Source: Avedoeria sp964651245 (lineage in GTDB: Bacteria; Chloroflexota; Anaerolineae; Epilineales; Epilineaceae). From it: a DNA stretch of 64,000 nucleotides. Below are positions 8,313 through 15,715 of this stretch, one piece after another (position 1 is the first letter of the stretch; each line of letters begins with the position of its first letter). The DNA is taken from contig CAZYVI010000009.1 in the NCBI GenBank assembly GCA_964651245.1, positions 62,001 to 126,000 on the forward strand. The letters are read 5' to 3'. The notes below the pieces were generated by a model. That model was not told the DNA's origin and searched no databases. It saw only the letters and a list, made by a program, of their open reading frames with translations. Both the position numbers and the translations under genes were made by a program.

Positions 8313-8984
8313 CTAGCCCAACGTCACGATCTCCCCCAACCCCTTGCGCCCGATGTCCGGCACCATCGCATCGTCGGCCGCATAGCCGACGACGAGCAGC
8401 AGGAACGGGCGCTCGTGGGCGGGGCGGTCGAGGAGGGTGTTGAGGAAGCCCATCGGGCTCGGGGTATGGGTGAGGGTGGCCAGGCCGGCGTGGTGCAGCG
8501 CGGCGATGAGGATGCCGGTGGCGATGCCCACCGACTCGTGGGCGTAGTAGTGCTTCACCGGCCGGCCGTCGGGCAGCACGCCGTGGGCCTGGACGAAGAT
8601 GGCGATGAGGCACGGCGCCGTCTCGAGGAACGGCTTGCGGGCGTCGGTGCCCAGCGGCGCGAGGGCGGCCAGCCACTCGGGCGGGGCGCGGTGGGCGTAG
8701 AACTCGGCCTCCTCCGCCTCGGCCGCGGCCCGGATCCGGCCCTTCGTGGCGGCGTCGGTGACGACGACGAAGTGCCACGGCTGCAGGTTGGCGCCGCTGG
8801 GCGCCGTCCCGGCGGCGCGCAGGCAGTCCTCGACGACGCCCGCCGGCAGCGGCGTCGGCGCGAAGTCCCGCACTGTCCGCCGCCGCGCAGCCTCGGCGGC
8901 GAACGCGGCGGCGCGGCGCTGCGACTCGGCGGCGGAGAGGGCGAGGCGCTCGGCGTAGGGGCGGAGGCGGGGCGGGTCAGCCAT
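8313..8984 (-). CDS. nitroreductase-fold flavoprotein of the iodotyrosine deiodinase (IYD) type
   Basis: 223 residues. The N-terminal part has the FMN-binding nitroreductase features 'RRTVRDFAPTPLP' and 'APSGANLQPWHFVVV'. What sets it apart is the lid region. Glu92, Tyr96 and Lys117 have the spacing (4 and 21 residues) of the Glu/Tyr/Lys triad that binds the zwitterion of halotyrosine in IYD. The C-terminus 'MVPDIGRKGLGEI' also resembles the end of animal IYD. I therefore infer an FMN-dependent reductive dehalogenase acting on halotyrosine-like substrates. A general nitroreductase remains possible. Start ATG 8984 has GAGGCG upstream. It stands alone between unrelated genes, so context does not reveal the substrate. 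Confidence 0.8.
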   Translation of the reverse strand: MADPPRLRPYAERLALSAAESQRRAAAFAAEAARRRTVRDFAPTPLPAGVVEDCLRAAGTAPSGANLQPWHFVVVTDAATKGRIRAAAEAEEAEFYAHRAPPEWLAALAPLGTDARKPFLETAPCLIAIFVQAHGVLPDGRPVKHYYAHESVGIATGILIAALHHAGLATLTHTPSPMGFLNTLLDRPAHERPFLLLVVGYAADDAMVPDIGRKGLGEIVTLG

Positions 8985-9070
8985 CGGACGCGCGCCTCGT
9001 CACCGTTGCAGTTCGCGGCGGCGTCGTCGATCGACGCGAGCGACGGCTTGTCTTACCGCGACGACGACGC

Positions 9071-10699
9071 TCACCGACACCCCCTCACCCGCACCACCGC
9101 CACCTCCGCCGCGCGGTCCGCCGCATGCGCCCAGCCGACGTCGCCGTGGGCGAGGGCGACGAACTCGTTCCAGGCATCGATCTGGGCGCCGGCCGCGGCC
9201 GCATCTGTCGGCCCGTCGACGAGGGCGCCGGTGTGGGCGTCGAGGACCGCCAGCTGGAGGCGCCCGCCGCTCGGCCAGCCGGCCAGCAACCGGCCGTCGC
9301 CGTAGGCGGCCAGGTAGGCGCGGAAGGGGTATTGCGTCGGCAGGCTTGTCGCCGCGGCGAGCACGGTGTCGGAGGCCACGCGGCCGGCGGTGTCGACGCG
9401 CGCCAGGTGGAGCCGGGTGCCGCCGCCCGCGCCGCCCGACGGCGCCAGGTACGACAACCAGAAGCCGCCGCCGGGCGCGGCGACGAGGCCGCCCAGGGCG
9501 CGCCGGGTGGGATCGACGCCGTCCTGGAGATTCGACTCGCCGTGGAACGTCGCTGCGTCGGCACGGACCACGTGGAAGGCGTTCGGGAAGCCGTCGCCGT
9601 GGCACGCCGTGCCGAACGCGCCGTCGAACGCCAGCCGCACCGCCCAGCTGTGCGAGCAGCCCCAGCGCCAGGCGTGCGGCACCATCTCGCCGGCCGCCGA
9701 CAGCAGCCGGAAGGCGTCGGCGGCGTGGATGTCGATCTCGCCCGGCACGCCGGGCCGGGGCGAAGAGACGGCGTTGCGGTAGTAGAGACCGTAGCCGTCG
9801 CCCGTCCACACCAGGCGGGCCGTGTGCTGATACCACCACACGAACTCGGCGCCGTCGCGGTCGACGTTCGTGCGGCCGGTGACCGTCCGCCGCCAGACCG
9901 TCGTGCCGTCGGCGTCGAAGCGCCAGACGTCGACCTTGCCGCACATCGCCTTGTCGGGCGTCGACGGGCCGCGGCAGTACTTCGGGCTGTAGATCTCGGC
10001 GTCGGGATCGACCACCACCAGCGCCCCGCCGCCGTCGTCGTGGGCCACCAGGGCGTGGACCTCCTCCGCTGCAAACGACCGAACCGCCGGTACCAGCCGG
10101 TCGTCCCCAACCCCGGTCGCTCCCACGCGGACCGTCGCCGTGCGCGCGTCGCGCCACGCCACCAGCGCCCCGCCGTCGGCCCGCGCCGCGAGGGGCAGCG
10201 GGTAGTACTCGTCGCTGGCACGCAGCGTGCCGTCCAGGCGTGTGCGCGTGACGCCGATCCGCTCCGCCAGCGGCCAGCCGGCGCAGGCGCGCATCGTAGG
10301 CGTCGGCGGCGCGGCCGGCGGCGTGTCGGTCGGCGGCGGCAGCGGCGAAGGCAGCGGCTCGTCGCTCGGCGCGGGCGACGGCGGCGCTGGCGACGGCTGC
10401 GCCGTGGCCGCCGCCAGCAGATCGCCCCGCCCGACCGCCCGCGCCACCAGCGGCAGCGCGATGCGGGCACCCTCGGCCGTCGCCTGGGCGCGGGCCGCGG
10501 CGGCGAACCGTGGCGCCCCGGCCGCCACGCCCGGAGCGCGGGGCGGTGCGGAAACGGCGGCAAGGACGGCGAGCAGGGCCAACACCGAAACCGCCGCACG
10601 GGCGCGGATGTCGGCCAGCGGCGTGCCGATCCACGGCCGGGCGATACGGGCGGGCGGCGAGGGCAGAGCCGACGAGCGAGAAAGGGTTGGCCGTGACAT
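9071..10699 (-). CDS. secreted protein with repeated Trp/Gly-rich strands (possible beta-propeller), function unknown
   Basis: 542 residues. A basic N-terminus and hydrophobic stretch (about 36-52) look like an uncleaved anchor or signal peptide. A Pro/Thr-rich linker ('PSPLPPPTDTPPAAP') follows, then about 400 residues of repeating short strands such as 'GGALVAWRDAR', 'DVWRFDADGTTVW', 'ARLVWTGDGYGLYY' and 'GGGFWLSYLAPSG'. Blade-like periodicity suggests a propeller or similar beta repeat. Several Cys are present, consistent with export. Similar architecture occurs in exported proteins of myxobacteria and Chloroflexota, but I cannot name a family. ATG 10699 is preceded at six bases by TACCAT, fitting a leaderless transcript and arguing against longer upstream starts. 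Confidence 0.65.
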   Translation of the reverse strand: MSRPTLSRSSALPSPPARIARPWIGTPLADIRARAAVSVLALLAVLAAVSAPPRAPGVAAGAPRFAAAARAQATAEGARIALPLVARAVGRGDLLAAATAQPSPAPPSPAPSDEPLPSPLPPPTDTPPAAPPTPTMRACAGWPLAERIGVTRTRLDGTLRASDEYYPLPLAARADGGALVAWRDARTATVRVGATGVGDDRLVPAVRSFAAEEVHALVAHDDGGGALVVVDPDAEIYSPKYCRGPSTPDKAMCGKVDVWRFDADGTTVWRRTVTGRTNVDRDGAEFVWWYQHTARLVWTGDGYGLYYRNAVSSPRPGVPGEIDIHAADAFRLLSAAGEMVPHAWRWGCSHSWAVRLAFDGAFGTACHGDGFPNAFHVVRADAATFHGESNLQDGVDPTRRALGGLVAAPGGGFWLSYLAPSGGAGGGTRLHLARVDTAGRVASDTVLAAATSLPTQYPFRAYLAAYGDGRLLAGWPSGGRLQLAVLDAHTGALVDGPTDAAAAGAQIDAWNEFVALAHGDVGWAHAADRAAEVAVVRVRGCR

Positions 10700-10705
10700 G
10701 GGCGG

Positions 10706-10711
10706 ATGGTA
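10706..10711 (-). promoter_or_regulatory. -10 box for leaderless secreted-protein mRNA
   Basis: TACCAT on the reverse strand is followed by six bases (CCGCCC) and the ATG at 10699. The arrangement is nearly the same as at 2579 and 36905. Confidence 0.45.
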
Positions 10712-10775
10712 CGGGTGAGCGGTGCCAGGGGCAATCGGTGTGCGGCAGCGACGGCGCATGGCCGGGTGTTGCCCC

Positions 10776-10781
10776 TATACT
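10776..10781 (+). promoter_or_regulatory. -10 box upstream of lipoprotein gene
   Basis: TATACT at 10776-10781 is the only AT-rich hexamer before the lipoprotein start at 10911. It implies a leader of about 120 bases. No -35 at proper spacing is seen. Confidence 0.4.
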
Positions 10782-10910
10782 GCGGCGCCGTCGGACGACG
10801 CCGCGCGCCTCGTACCCGCTTCTGCGTGCGACGTGCGCCGTGCTTCGCGCTCCGCCACACCGCCGCATCACCATCGTCCACCCGCCCCAAGCCCCGCCGG
10901 AGGCCCGCCG

Positions 10911-11495
10911 ATGCCCACGCCCCATGTCCGCCCGTCCGCCCGCGCCGTCCCCCTCACGCTCTTGCTGGCCCTCTCGCTCGCCACCGCCGCCGTCGCCGGC
11001 TGCGGCGGCGCGCCGGTCGCGGCGCCCAAGGACGCCGCGGCAGTCGGCGGCGGCGGTTCGACGGCAGTCGCTGGGGCCGACGCCCCGGCCGCCGCGCCCG
11101 CCGGCGACACGCCGACCGCCGCCTTCCACGCCCTGCGCGACGCCGTCGCGGCCCGCGACTGGGGGGCGTTCTACGACGGGATGGGGCCGACGATGCGCGC
11201 CGCCGAGGCCGCCAAGCCGGCGGCCGATGGCGCGTCGACGCCGGCCGAGCCGCGGGCGCGGTTCATCGCCGACATGGAGGCGTCGATGGCCCTCGTCGGC
11301 CAGGCGAGCGTCGACGCCATCGGCCCGGAGTCGTTCCTGGCCATCTGGGAGGGCGTCGAGGTCGTCGGCGAGGCGGTCGACGGCGACCGCGCCGTGCTCA
11401 CCGTCCGCAAGGCCGAGGCCGAGTGGCGCGAGCTGTTCGTCCGCGAGGACGGTCGCTGGAAGTTCGACGGGGTGCCGGAGGGCAACGGGCCGTAG
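10911..11495 (+). CDS. exported lipoprotein, NTF2/SnoaL-like, function unknown
   Basis: 194 residues. The signal peptide ends in the lipobox VAGC, with the lipidated Cys at 31. An Ala/Gly-rich linker (31-63) follows. The globular part begins 'TPTAAFHALRDAVAARDW' and ends 'VREDGRWKFDGVP'. The pattern of an N-terminal helix pair and a final 'DGRWKFD' strand resembles NTF2/SnoaL or DUF4878-like folds, which bind small ligands or act as assembly domains. Start ATG 10911 follows CCGGAGG at good spacing; the in-frame codon at 10722 would bury the signal peptide. A truncated, mutated copy of its 3' end lies at 13029-13199 on the same strand, on the far side of the YHYH gene. Confidence 0.75.
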   Translation: MPTPHVRPSARAVPLTLLLALSLATAAVAGCGGAPVAAPKDAAAVGGGGSTAVAGADAPAAAPAGDTPTAAFHALRDAVAARDWGAFYDGMGPTMRAAEAAKPAADGASTPAEPRARFIADMEASMALVGQASVDAIGPESFLAIWEGVEVVGEAVDGDRAVLTVRKAEAEWRELFVREDGRWKFDGVPEGNGP

Positions 11496-11582
11496 CGGCG
11501 CCGCATCGGCAGCGGTGTGACCGGTCTCGCCCCAGCCGCTGCCCCGCGGCCGTGTGGACGTGTTCGGTGCGCTGGGACGCTC

Positions 11583-12938
11583 TCAGAACGCCCCCGCCCA
11601 CGGCAGGTAGCAGCGCCCAACCGGGCCCTGGGCGGTCGGCGCCGGCTCCACAGACGTCGGCGAGGCGGTGCTCGTCGGTGCGGCGGTGGACACGGCGCTC
11701 GGGGTCGGCGAGGCGAGCGCGGGCGTCGGCAGGGACGTCGTCACGGTCGGCATGGGTGCGGCAGCGGTGCCCAGTGGCGGGATCCAGGTAGAGGCGCCGG
11801 GCGGGACGACGACGCGGGCCATCGGCCCGAGGTTGTCGGCGGCCACCGTGCCGCGGTAGTGCGGGCCGACGAGGTAGGGGTAGGCGGGCTCGCCGACCTC
11901 GTCGATCGTCGTGAAGTAGGCGTAGATGCCGTCCGGGAACTCGGGGGTGCGCGTCCAGCGGCCGTTGAAGGCGTCCAGGTCGCCCGAGCCGGCGTGGAAG
12001 ACGAAGTCCTCGACGTACCAGCCCAGCGGGAAGGTGGCGCCGACGGGCGGCCCAACTTGCGCCGCCGGCACGGCCGTACCGTCCGGCCGCGTCGTTCGGA
12101 CGGTGATGTCGCGCGCGTGGTAGCTCGACCGCATCCGCCGCACCGGGCTGACCGGGTCGTTGGGGTCGCTGTAGCCGTACGGGCCGTAAAGCGGGTAGCC
12201 GTCGAAGACCCAGCCCAGGATGGGCGAGTGGCGGGTCGGGTCCGTATCGCCCAGCGCGCGACGCAGGCAGACCGGGTCGATGTGGTGGTGGTAGCGGCCG
12301 TTCGCCCCGGCGGCGCCCTGCGGCCGCCCGCGCGACGGGTGCCCCAGGCAGCTGTCGAAACCGCGCCGCTCGGCCAGGGCGGCGTTGCGGTTCCAGACGC
12401 GGTCGCCGCGCTGGCCGCCCATGCCGCCCATGTTCGGCGCGTCGCGGCGGACGGATGCGTTCCACGACCAGTCGTCCAACGCGTTGTACAGCGGGACGCC
12501 GTTGACGAAGGTCCCGATGTTGCCCAGGCCCGTCGCTGCGGGCGCGTCGGCCGCCGCGGGCGCGAGCGGCAGCCGGAACGTGAAGCCTTGCTCGCCCGGC
12601 ATGTTGGGGTTGCCGTCGTCGAATGGGCCGATGTCGTACGCCGGTACGCCCGAGGCGCGCACGTAGACGCTCTGTGCATCGAACAGGAGGCCCTGGACGT
12701 CGGCCAGGTTCGTGCCCGTCCGCCCGTCCGACAGGCGGTAGGTGCCGCGGTGGCCGTCGTGGTTGTAGCGCCAGGTCACCAAGGACGTCTGGGCAGGGAT
12801 GGGCCCGTCGGCGGCGGCCGCAGCCGTGTCGTCGTGCGGCCCGCCGTGGGCGCCGGCCGGGCGCGGTGCGAGCAGGACGGCGGCGGTCCACGCCAAAGTG
12901 GCAGCGGCCGACCAGCGGTACAGGGATCGCGCTCGCAT
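11583..12938 (-). CDS. secreted YHYH-domain protein with Thr/Pro stalk and ..YLPW.. C-terminus
   Basis: 451 residues. Signal peptide 1-30 (cleavage after AGA). The YHYH domain spans about 45-365 and carries its typical blocks: 'NHDGHRGTYRLSDG', 'GLGNIGTFVNGVPLYN', 'GRYHHHIDP' (the name motif, here YHHH at 216-219), 'GWVFDGYPLYGPYG' and 'FNGRWTRTPEFPDGIYAY'. The family is secreted and of unknown biochemistry; the conserved His and Asp suggest metal binding. Residues ~385-435 form a Thr/Pro/Ser stalk, ending in GRCYLPWAGAF. That tail resembles those of the M14 and S8 proteases in this window. Start ATG 12938 has GAGGAGG. Its promoter region overlaps the lipoprotein remnant. Confidence 0.85.
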   Translation of the reverse strand: MRARSLYRWSAAATLAWTAAVLLAPRPAGAHGGPHDDTAAAAADGPIPAQTSLVTWRYNHDGHRGTYRLSDGRTGTNLADVQGLLFDAQSVYVRASGVPAYDIGPFDDGNPNMPGEQGFTFRLPLAPAAADAPAATGLGNIGTFVNGVPLYNALDDWSWNASVRRDAPNMGGMGGQRGDRVWNRNAALAERRGFDSCLGHPSRGRPQGAAGANGRYHHHIDPVCLRRALGDTDPTRHSPILGWVFDGYPLYGPYGYSDPNDPVSPVRRMRSSYHARDITVRTTRPDGTAVPAAQVGPPVGATFPLGWYVEDFVFHAGSGDLDAFNGRWTRTPEFPDGIYAYFTTIDEVGEPAYPYLVGPHYRGTVAADNLGPMARVVVPPGASTWIPPLGTAAAPMPTVTTSLPTPALASPTPSAVSTAAPTSTASPTSVEPAPTAQGPVGRCYLPWAGAF

Positions 12939-13001
12939 GACAGCCTCCTCGTCGGGTCCGCGGGCGTTCGGCGTTCAACCGGGGCGCCCCAGCGCTCGAG
13001 G

Positions 13002-13007
13002 GTGATA
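13002..13007 (-). promoter_or_regulatory. possible -10 box of the YHYH gene
   Basis: TATCAC on the reverse strand lies about 64 bases before ATG 12938. No good -35 is visible, so this is tentative. Confidence 0.3.
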
Positions 13008-13028
13008 CGAAGGCGAGCGCGGCGATGA

Positions 13029-13199
13029 GCGGCCGGCGAGGCGAGCGTCGAGGCGGTCGGCGAGGCGGTCGGCGAGGCGGTCGACGGTGACCGCGCCATG
13101 CGCACCGTCCGCAAGGCCGAGGCCGAGTGGCGGGAGCTGTTCGTCCGCGAGGACGGTCGTTGGAAGTTCGACGGGGTGCCGAAGGGCAACGGGCCGTAG
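13029..13199 (+). pseudogene. remnant of the 3' end of the lipoprotein gene at 10911-11495
   Basis: Bases 13068-13199 match 11364-11495 over 132 positions with about six differences, ending in the same TAG. Translated, it reads 'VRKAEAEWRELFVREDGRW' and ends VPKGNGP. Just upstream, 'GEASVEAVGEA' resembles 'GQASVDAIGPE' of the parent, so about 50 bases have been lost between. The join carries three copies of a 12-base unit (AGGCGGTCGGCG, 13051-13086). An in-frame TGA at 13026 and lack of any start or signal peptide show it is not a working gene. Confidence 0.8.
13051..13086 (+). repeat. 12-base tandem repeat, three copies
   Basis: AGGCGGTCGGCG occurs at 13051, 13063 and, with the last bases changed to GACG, 13075. 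The parent gene has one matching unit at the equivalent point, so expansion happened in the remnant. Confidence 0.75.
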
Positions 13200-13211
13200 C
13201 GCGGCCCCGCG

Positions 13212-13985
13212 TCAGCCCAGGGGGTCGTCGCGGTCCACGTCGAGGTCTGCGTAGGACCCGGGGCCGATACCGAACGTGTGGATGGTGGTCGCGCTGCGGC
13301 CGAGATCGCGGGAGCGGCTCGGGGCCAACCCAGGGCCGAAGGGGTGGTGCGGCAGTGGAGCGGGGCCGAAGTGGAGCCGCACGCCACCGCCGGCGCCGCG
13401 GCCCGTGCCGCGGCTGATCTGCCAACCACCCAGTCCTACCAGCCCCAAGCCGAAGAGCATCTGCAAGCCGGCCGCCTGTCCGACGCTTCTGTCCATCGCG
13501 TCATAGACCGGCTGGAGGGACGACGGCGCGCCGCCCCGGAGCTCGATGGGCTGGCCGTTGGCGTCGGTGACCACGGCGCCACCGTAGGTCATCCACCGCG
13601 CCGCGACGCGCGACTGGGCGTCGATCATCGCCGACGCCCCGCGCCCGCCCACCACGGCCGAACCGATCTGGTAGAGGCCGAACAGCGCCGTCACGAGCCC
13701 GCTCAGGATCCAGGCTCCACCTCGGCCGCCCGCCGGCGAACCGGGCAGTCCGTCGTCGGCCGCGCGGTCCGGATCGTCCACGTCCCACGCGTCGTCGTCG
13801 CCCTCGTCAAAGCCCTCGTCCACATCGTCGCGCCTACCCGCCGCGGTCCGGCGCGCGTCGCCATCGCCGCCGCCGTCGAGCCGGGCGGTCAACAGGGCCG
13901 CCTTGGCGGCCAGGAACTCGTCGGCGGTCAGATCGCCGATGCGGTGGAGGTCGCTCAGGCGTTCGAGCTCGGTCACGAGGTCCAT
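13212..13985 (-). CDS. SHOCT-domain two-TM membrane protein (paralogue 2)
   Basis: 257 residues. The first ~33 residues are almost the same as paralogue 1 at 5687 (ELERLSDLHRIGDLTADEF and on), again an N-terminal SHOCT. An Asp/Glu-rich linker (50-80) replaces the coiled region. TM1 is at about 91-112, a loop includes 'GAVVTDANGQPIELRGG' (compare 'VTIVDAQGKTIDVVDG'), TM2 is at about 168-190, and the tail is Gly/Arg/Pro-rich. ATG 13985 is preceded by CCAGGAGCGG, which also resembles the sequence upstream of paralogue 1. The pair therefore arose by gene duplication with both leader and topology kept. Function unknown. Confidence 0.75.
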   Translation of the reverse strand: MDLVTELERLSDLHRIGDLTADEFLAAKAALLTARLDGGGDGDARRTAAGRRDDVDEGFDEGDDDAWDVDDPDRAADDGLPGSPAGGRGGAWILSGLVTALFGLYQIGSAVVGGRGASAMIDAQSRVAARWMTYGGAVVTDANGQPIELRGGAPSSLQPVYDAMDRSVGQAAGLQMLFGLGLVGLGGWQISRGTGRGAGGGVRLHFGPAPLPHHPFGPGLAPSRSRDLGRSATTIHTFGIGPGSYADLDVDRDDPLG

Positions 13986-14060
13986 GGCAGTTCCGCTCCT
14001 GGCGTCGATGCGGGCGGCGGGCCGCGGGCGGGAGGTCTTCCGGTCCGGCGGCGCGGCGGG

Positions 14061-14066
14061 AGTATA
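14061..14066 (-). promoter_or_regulatory. -10 box of SHOCT paralogue 2
   Basis: TATACT on the reverse strand, about 75 bases before ATG 13985, is the clearest AT-rich element in the 174-base gap between the SHOCT and DinB-like genes. Confidence 0.45.
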
Positions 14067-14159
14067 CGATGCCGCGCGGAGCTGGGTTGCGGGCCGTGCG
14101 CCCGCCGGATCGTCACGGCGCGCCGGGTGCTGGAGCGGCACCCCGGCGGCCGCCGGTCG

Positions 14160-14675
14160 TCAGCGCCCGCCCGCCCCGCCCATCCCGACCCACGGCAGCC
14201 CGCCGCCGGTGGTGCCGGCCAGGCGTTCGTACAGCTCGCCGGTGTGGTGCATGAGATGGCGCAGCGTGTAGAGCATGTGCTCGAGCTTCGTCATCGGCAG
14301 CCACGGGAAGCCGGACGGTCCCTCGAGGTCGATCGTCGCCAGGCGAGCGTCGACCTCGGCGTGGCAGGCGGCCAGGTAGGCCCTGACGTCGGCCTTGGCC
14401 AGCGGCGCGCCGCGCTCGATCGGGTCGTGGGGCGGCCAGGGCAGGCGGTCGCCGAAGACCTGGAGGTGGGGGCGGTGACCACTCCACGGCACGAAGTCGG
14501 CCTCGGACGGCTGGAGGTAGAAGTGGGTGAAGAACAGGGCGTGGTACGCCAGCTGCCAGCTGCGGTTCACGTCGGACGGCCGGTCCCAGCGGTCGTCGGG
14601 GCAGGCATCGACGGCGGCGCCCAGCATGTCGAGCGCGGCGTGGTACTGCGAGCGGAGGGCGGTGCGGACGTCCAT
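14160..14675 (-). CDS. DinB-like (YfiT/DUF664-type) metal-binding four-helix protein
   Basis: 171 residues, the standard DinB length. The fold is a four-helix bundle holding a divalent metal with three His. Candidate ligands are the His in 'LAYHALFFTHFYL' and those in 'LRHLMHHTGELYERL', at the positions usual for the family. Members include thiol transferases and enzymes of unknown substrate. The sequence begins MDVRTALRSQYHAALDMLGA, a typical first helix. ATG 14675 has GGGAGC upstream. It ends with a Gly-rich tail. It is followed on the same strand by the SHOCT gene and preceded by a lipoprotein gene 23 bases away. The substrate cannot be inferred. Confidence 0.85.
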   Translation of the reverse strand: MDVRTALRSQYHAALDMLGAAVDACPDDRWDRPSDVNRSWQLAYHALFFTHFYLQPSEADFVPWSGHRPHLQVFGDRLPWPPHDPIERGAPLAKADVRAYLAACHAEVDARLATIDLEGPSGFPWLPMTKLEHMLYTLRHLMHHTGELYERLAGTTGGGLPWVGMGGAGGR

Positions 14676-14698
14676 GGCGAAGGGCTCCCGGGGGCGGC

Positions 14699-15586
14699 TC
14701 AGCGCAGGGCGAGGCCCGCGACGACGGCGTCGAGGGCGGCGAGCGACGGCAGGAACGCGTCGGGCGGCAGGGCGTCGACGGCCGCCGTGGCGTCGGCCAG
14801 GTAGGCGTCGAAGCGCTCGGCGAAGGCGGCGTAGTCGACGACGTTCGGACCGGGCAGGACCGCGTCGCTGGCGGCGTCGATCGGCAGTCGCGCCTGGATC
14901 CAGCGGGTGCCGTCGTCGCTCAGGCCCTCGAACGCGTAGAGCAGGTCCCGGTTGTGGATCGGTTGGATGTCCTGGGCCAGCTGCGTCACGAACCGCACCC
15001 CGGCATAGCCGTCGCCGTCGAGGTACGCCAGCTGGGCGGTGAAGAGACGGCTGGCCGGCGTCGCCGGCATCGGCACCTTGGGCGCCGCCGGCCGCTCGGC
15101 CAGGATGGCGCCCAGCGACGCCACGGCGTCGGTCAGGTCGGGGCCGCCCTCGCCCAGCCGATAAACGGTGACCGTGGCGTCGAACGGCGCTGCGGCGTCG
15201 GCGTAGCCGTCGAGCCGGAACCGCGTGGCCGGCGGCGCGGCGGCGGGATCGCCGGCGCTCGCCGGCGCCGTGCTGGCGCTGGCCCCCTCCGCCAACCCGT
15301 CGGGCCACCGCAGCGTCACGCCCGCGAACGTCGCGTTCGGGCCGTCGACCGGCATCGCCGCCGCGGCGGCAGTCGGCGACGGCCCGCGCTCGATCGACGG
15401 CGGCGCGAGCGTGGCGGCCGGCGGCGTGGCCGGCGGACCGTCCGCGGGCGCGGGGCCGTCCGCGGGCGCTGCGCCGCCGCAGCCGGCGGCGACCAGGACG
15501 GACGCGGCGAGCGCAGCCCACGCCCACCGCGCGGCGCGCCCGGCGCGGCGGGCGGTGGCAGTCGGCACGGCGGCGGCACAGGACAT
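14699..15586 (-). CDS. exported lipoprotein, function unknown
   Basis: 295 residues. Signal peptide with lipobox VAAGC (Cys36), then a Pro/Ala-rich spacer to about 80. The globular part (about 85-295) starts 'NATFAGVTLRWPDGLAEG' and contains 'LTAQLAYLD'-type strands ('SRLFTAQLAYLDGDGYAGVR') and 'DGTRWIQARLPI'. It reads as one or two alpha/beta domains. The chain ends with a helix-rich segment 'YAAFAERFDAYLADATAAVD'. I do not recognise a family. The start at 15586 places the signal peptide correctly. The gene precedes the DinB-like gene by 23 bases on the same strand, so the two are probably co-transcribed. Confidence 0.7.
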   Translation of the reverse strand: MSCAAAVPTATARRAGRAARWAWAALAASVLVAAGCGGAAPADGPAPADGPPATPPAATLAPPSIERGPSPTAAAAAMPVDGPNATFAGVTLRWPDGLAEGASASTAPASAGDPAAAPPATRFRLDGYADAAAPFDATVTVYRLGEGGPDLTDAVASLGAILAERPAAPKVPMPATPASRLFTAQLAYLDGDGYAGVRFVTQLAQDIQPIHNRDLLYAFEGLSDDGTRWIQARLPIDAASDAVLPGPNVVDYAAFAERFDAYLADATAAVDALPPDAFLPSLAALDAVVAGLALR

Positions 15587-15637
15587 CGCGGCGACCCTCG
15601 CTGGCGGTCTGGACAGCAACCCAGGCGCGGGCCGATG

Positions 15638-15643
15638 ATGATA
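15638..15643 (-). promoter_or_regulatory. -10 box of lipoprotein/DinB-like transcript
   Basis: TATCAT on the reverse strand, about 52 bases before ATG 15586. No convincing -35. Confidence 0.4.
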
Positions 15644-15715
15644 GCGTCGCGGCCGGCGCGGGCCGGCGCGGGCGCCGCCGGCGGTGTGACGCCGGCGGAT
15701 CGTACGGAGATCGCG

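Noticed and set aside
13029..13199. Separate small gene
   Set aside because: No start codon with a ribosome site or signal peptide, an in-frame stop directly upstream, and near identity to the end of the lipoprotein gene show it is a remnant.
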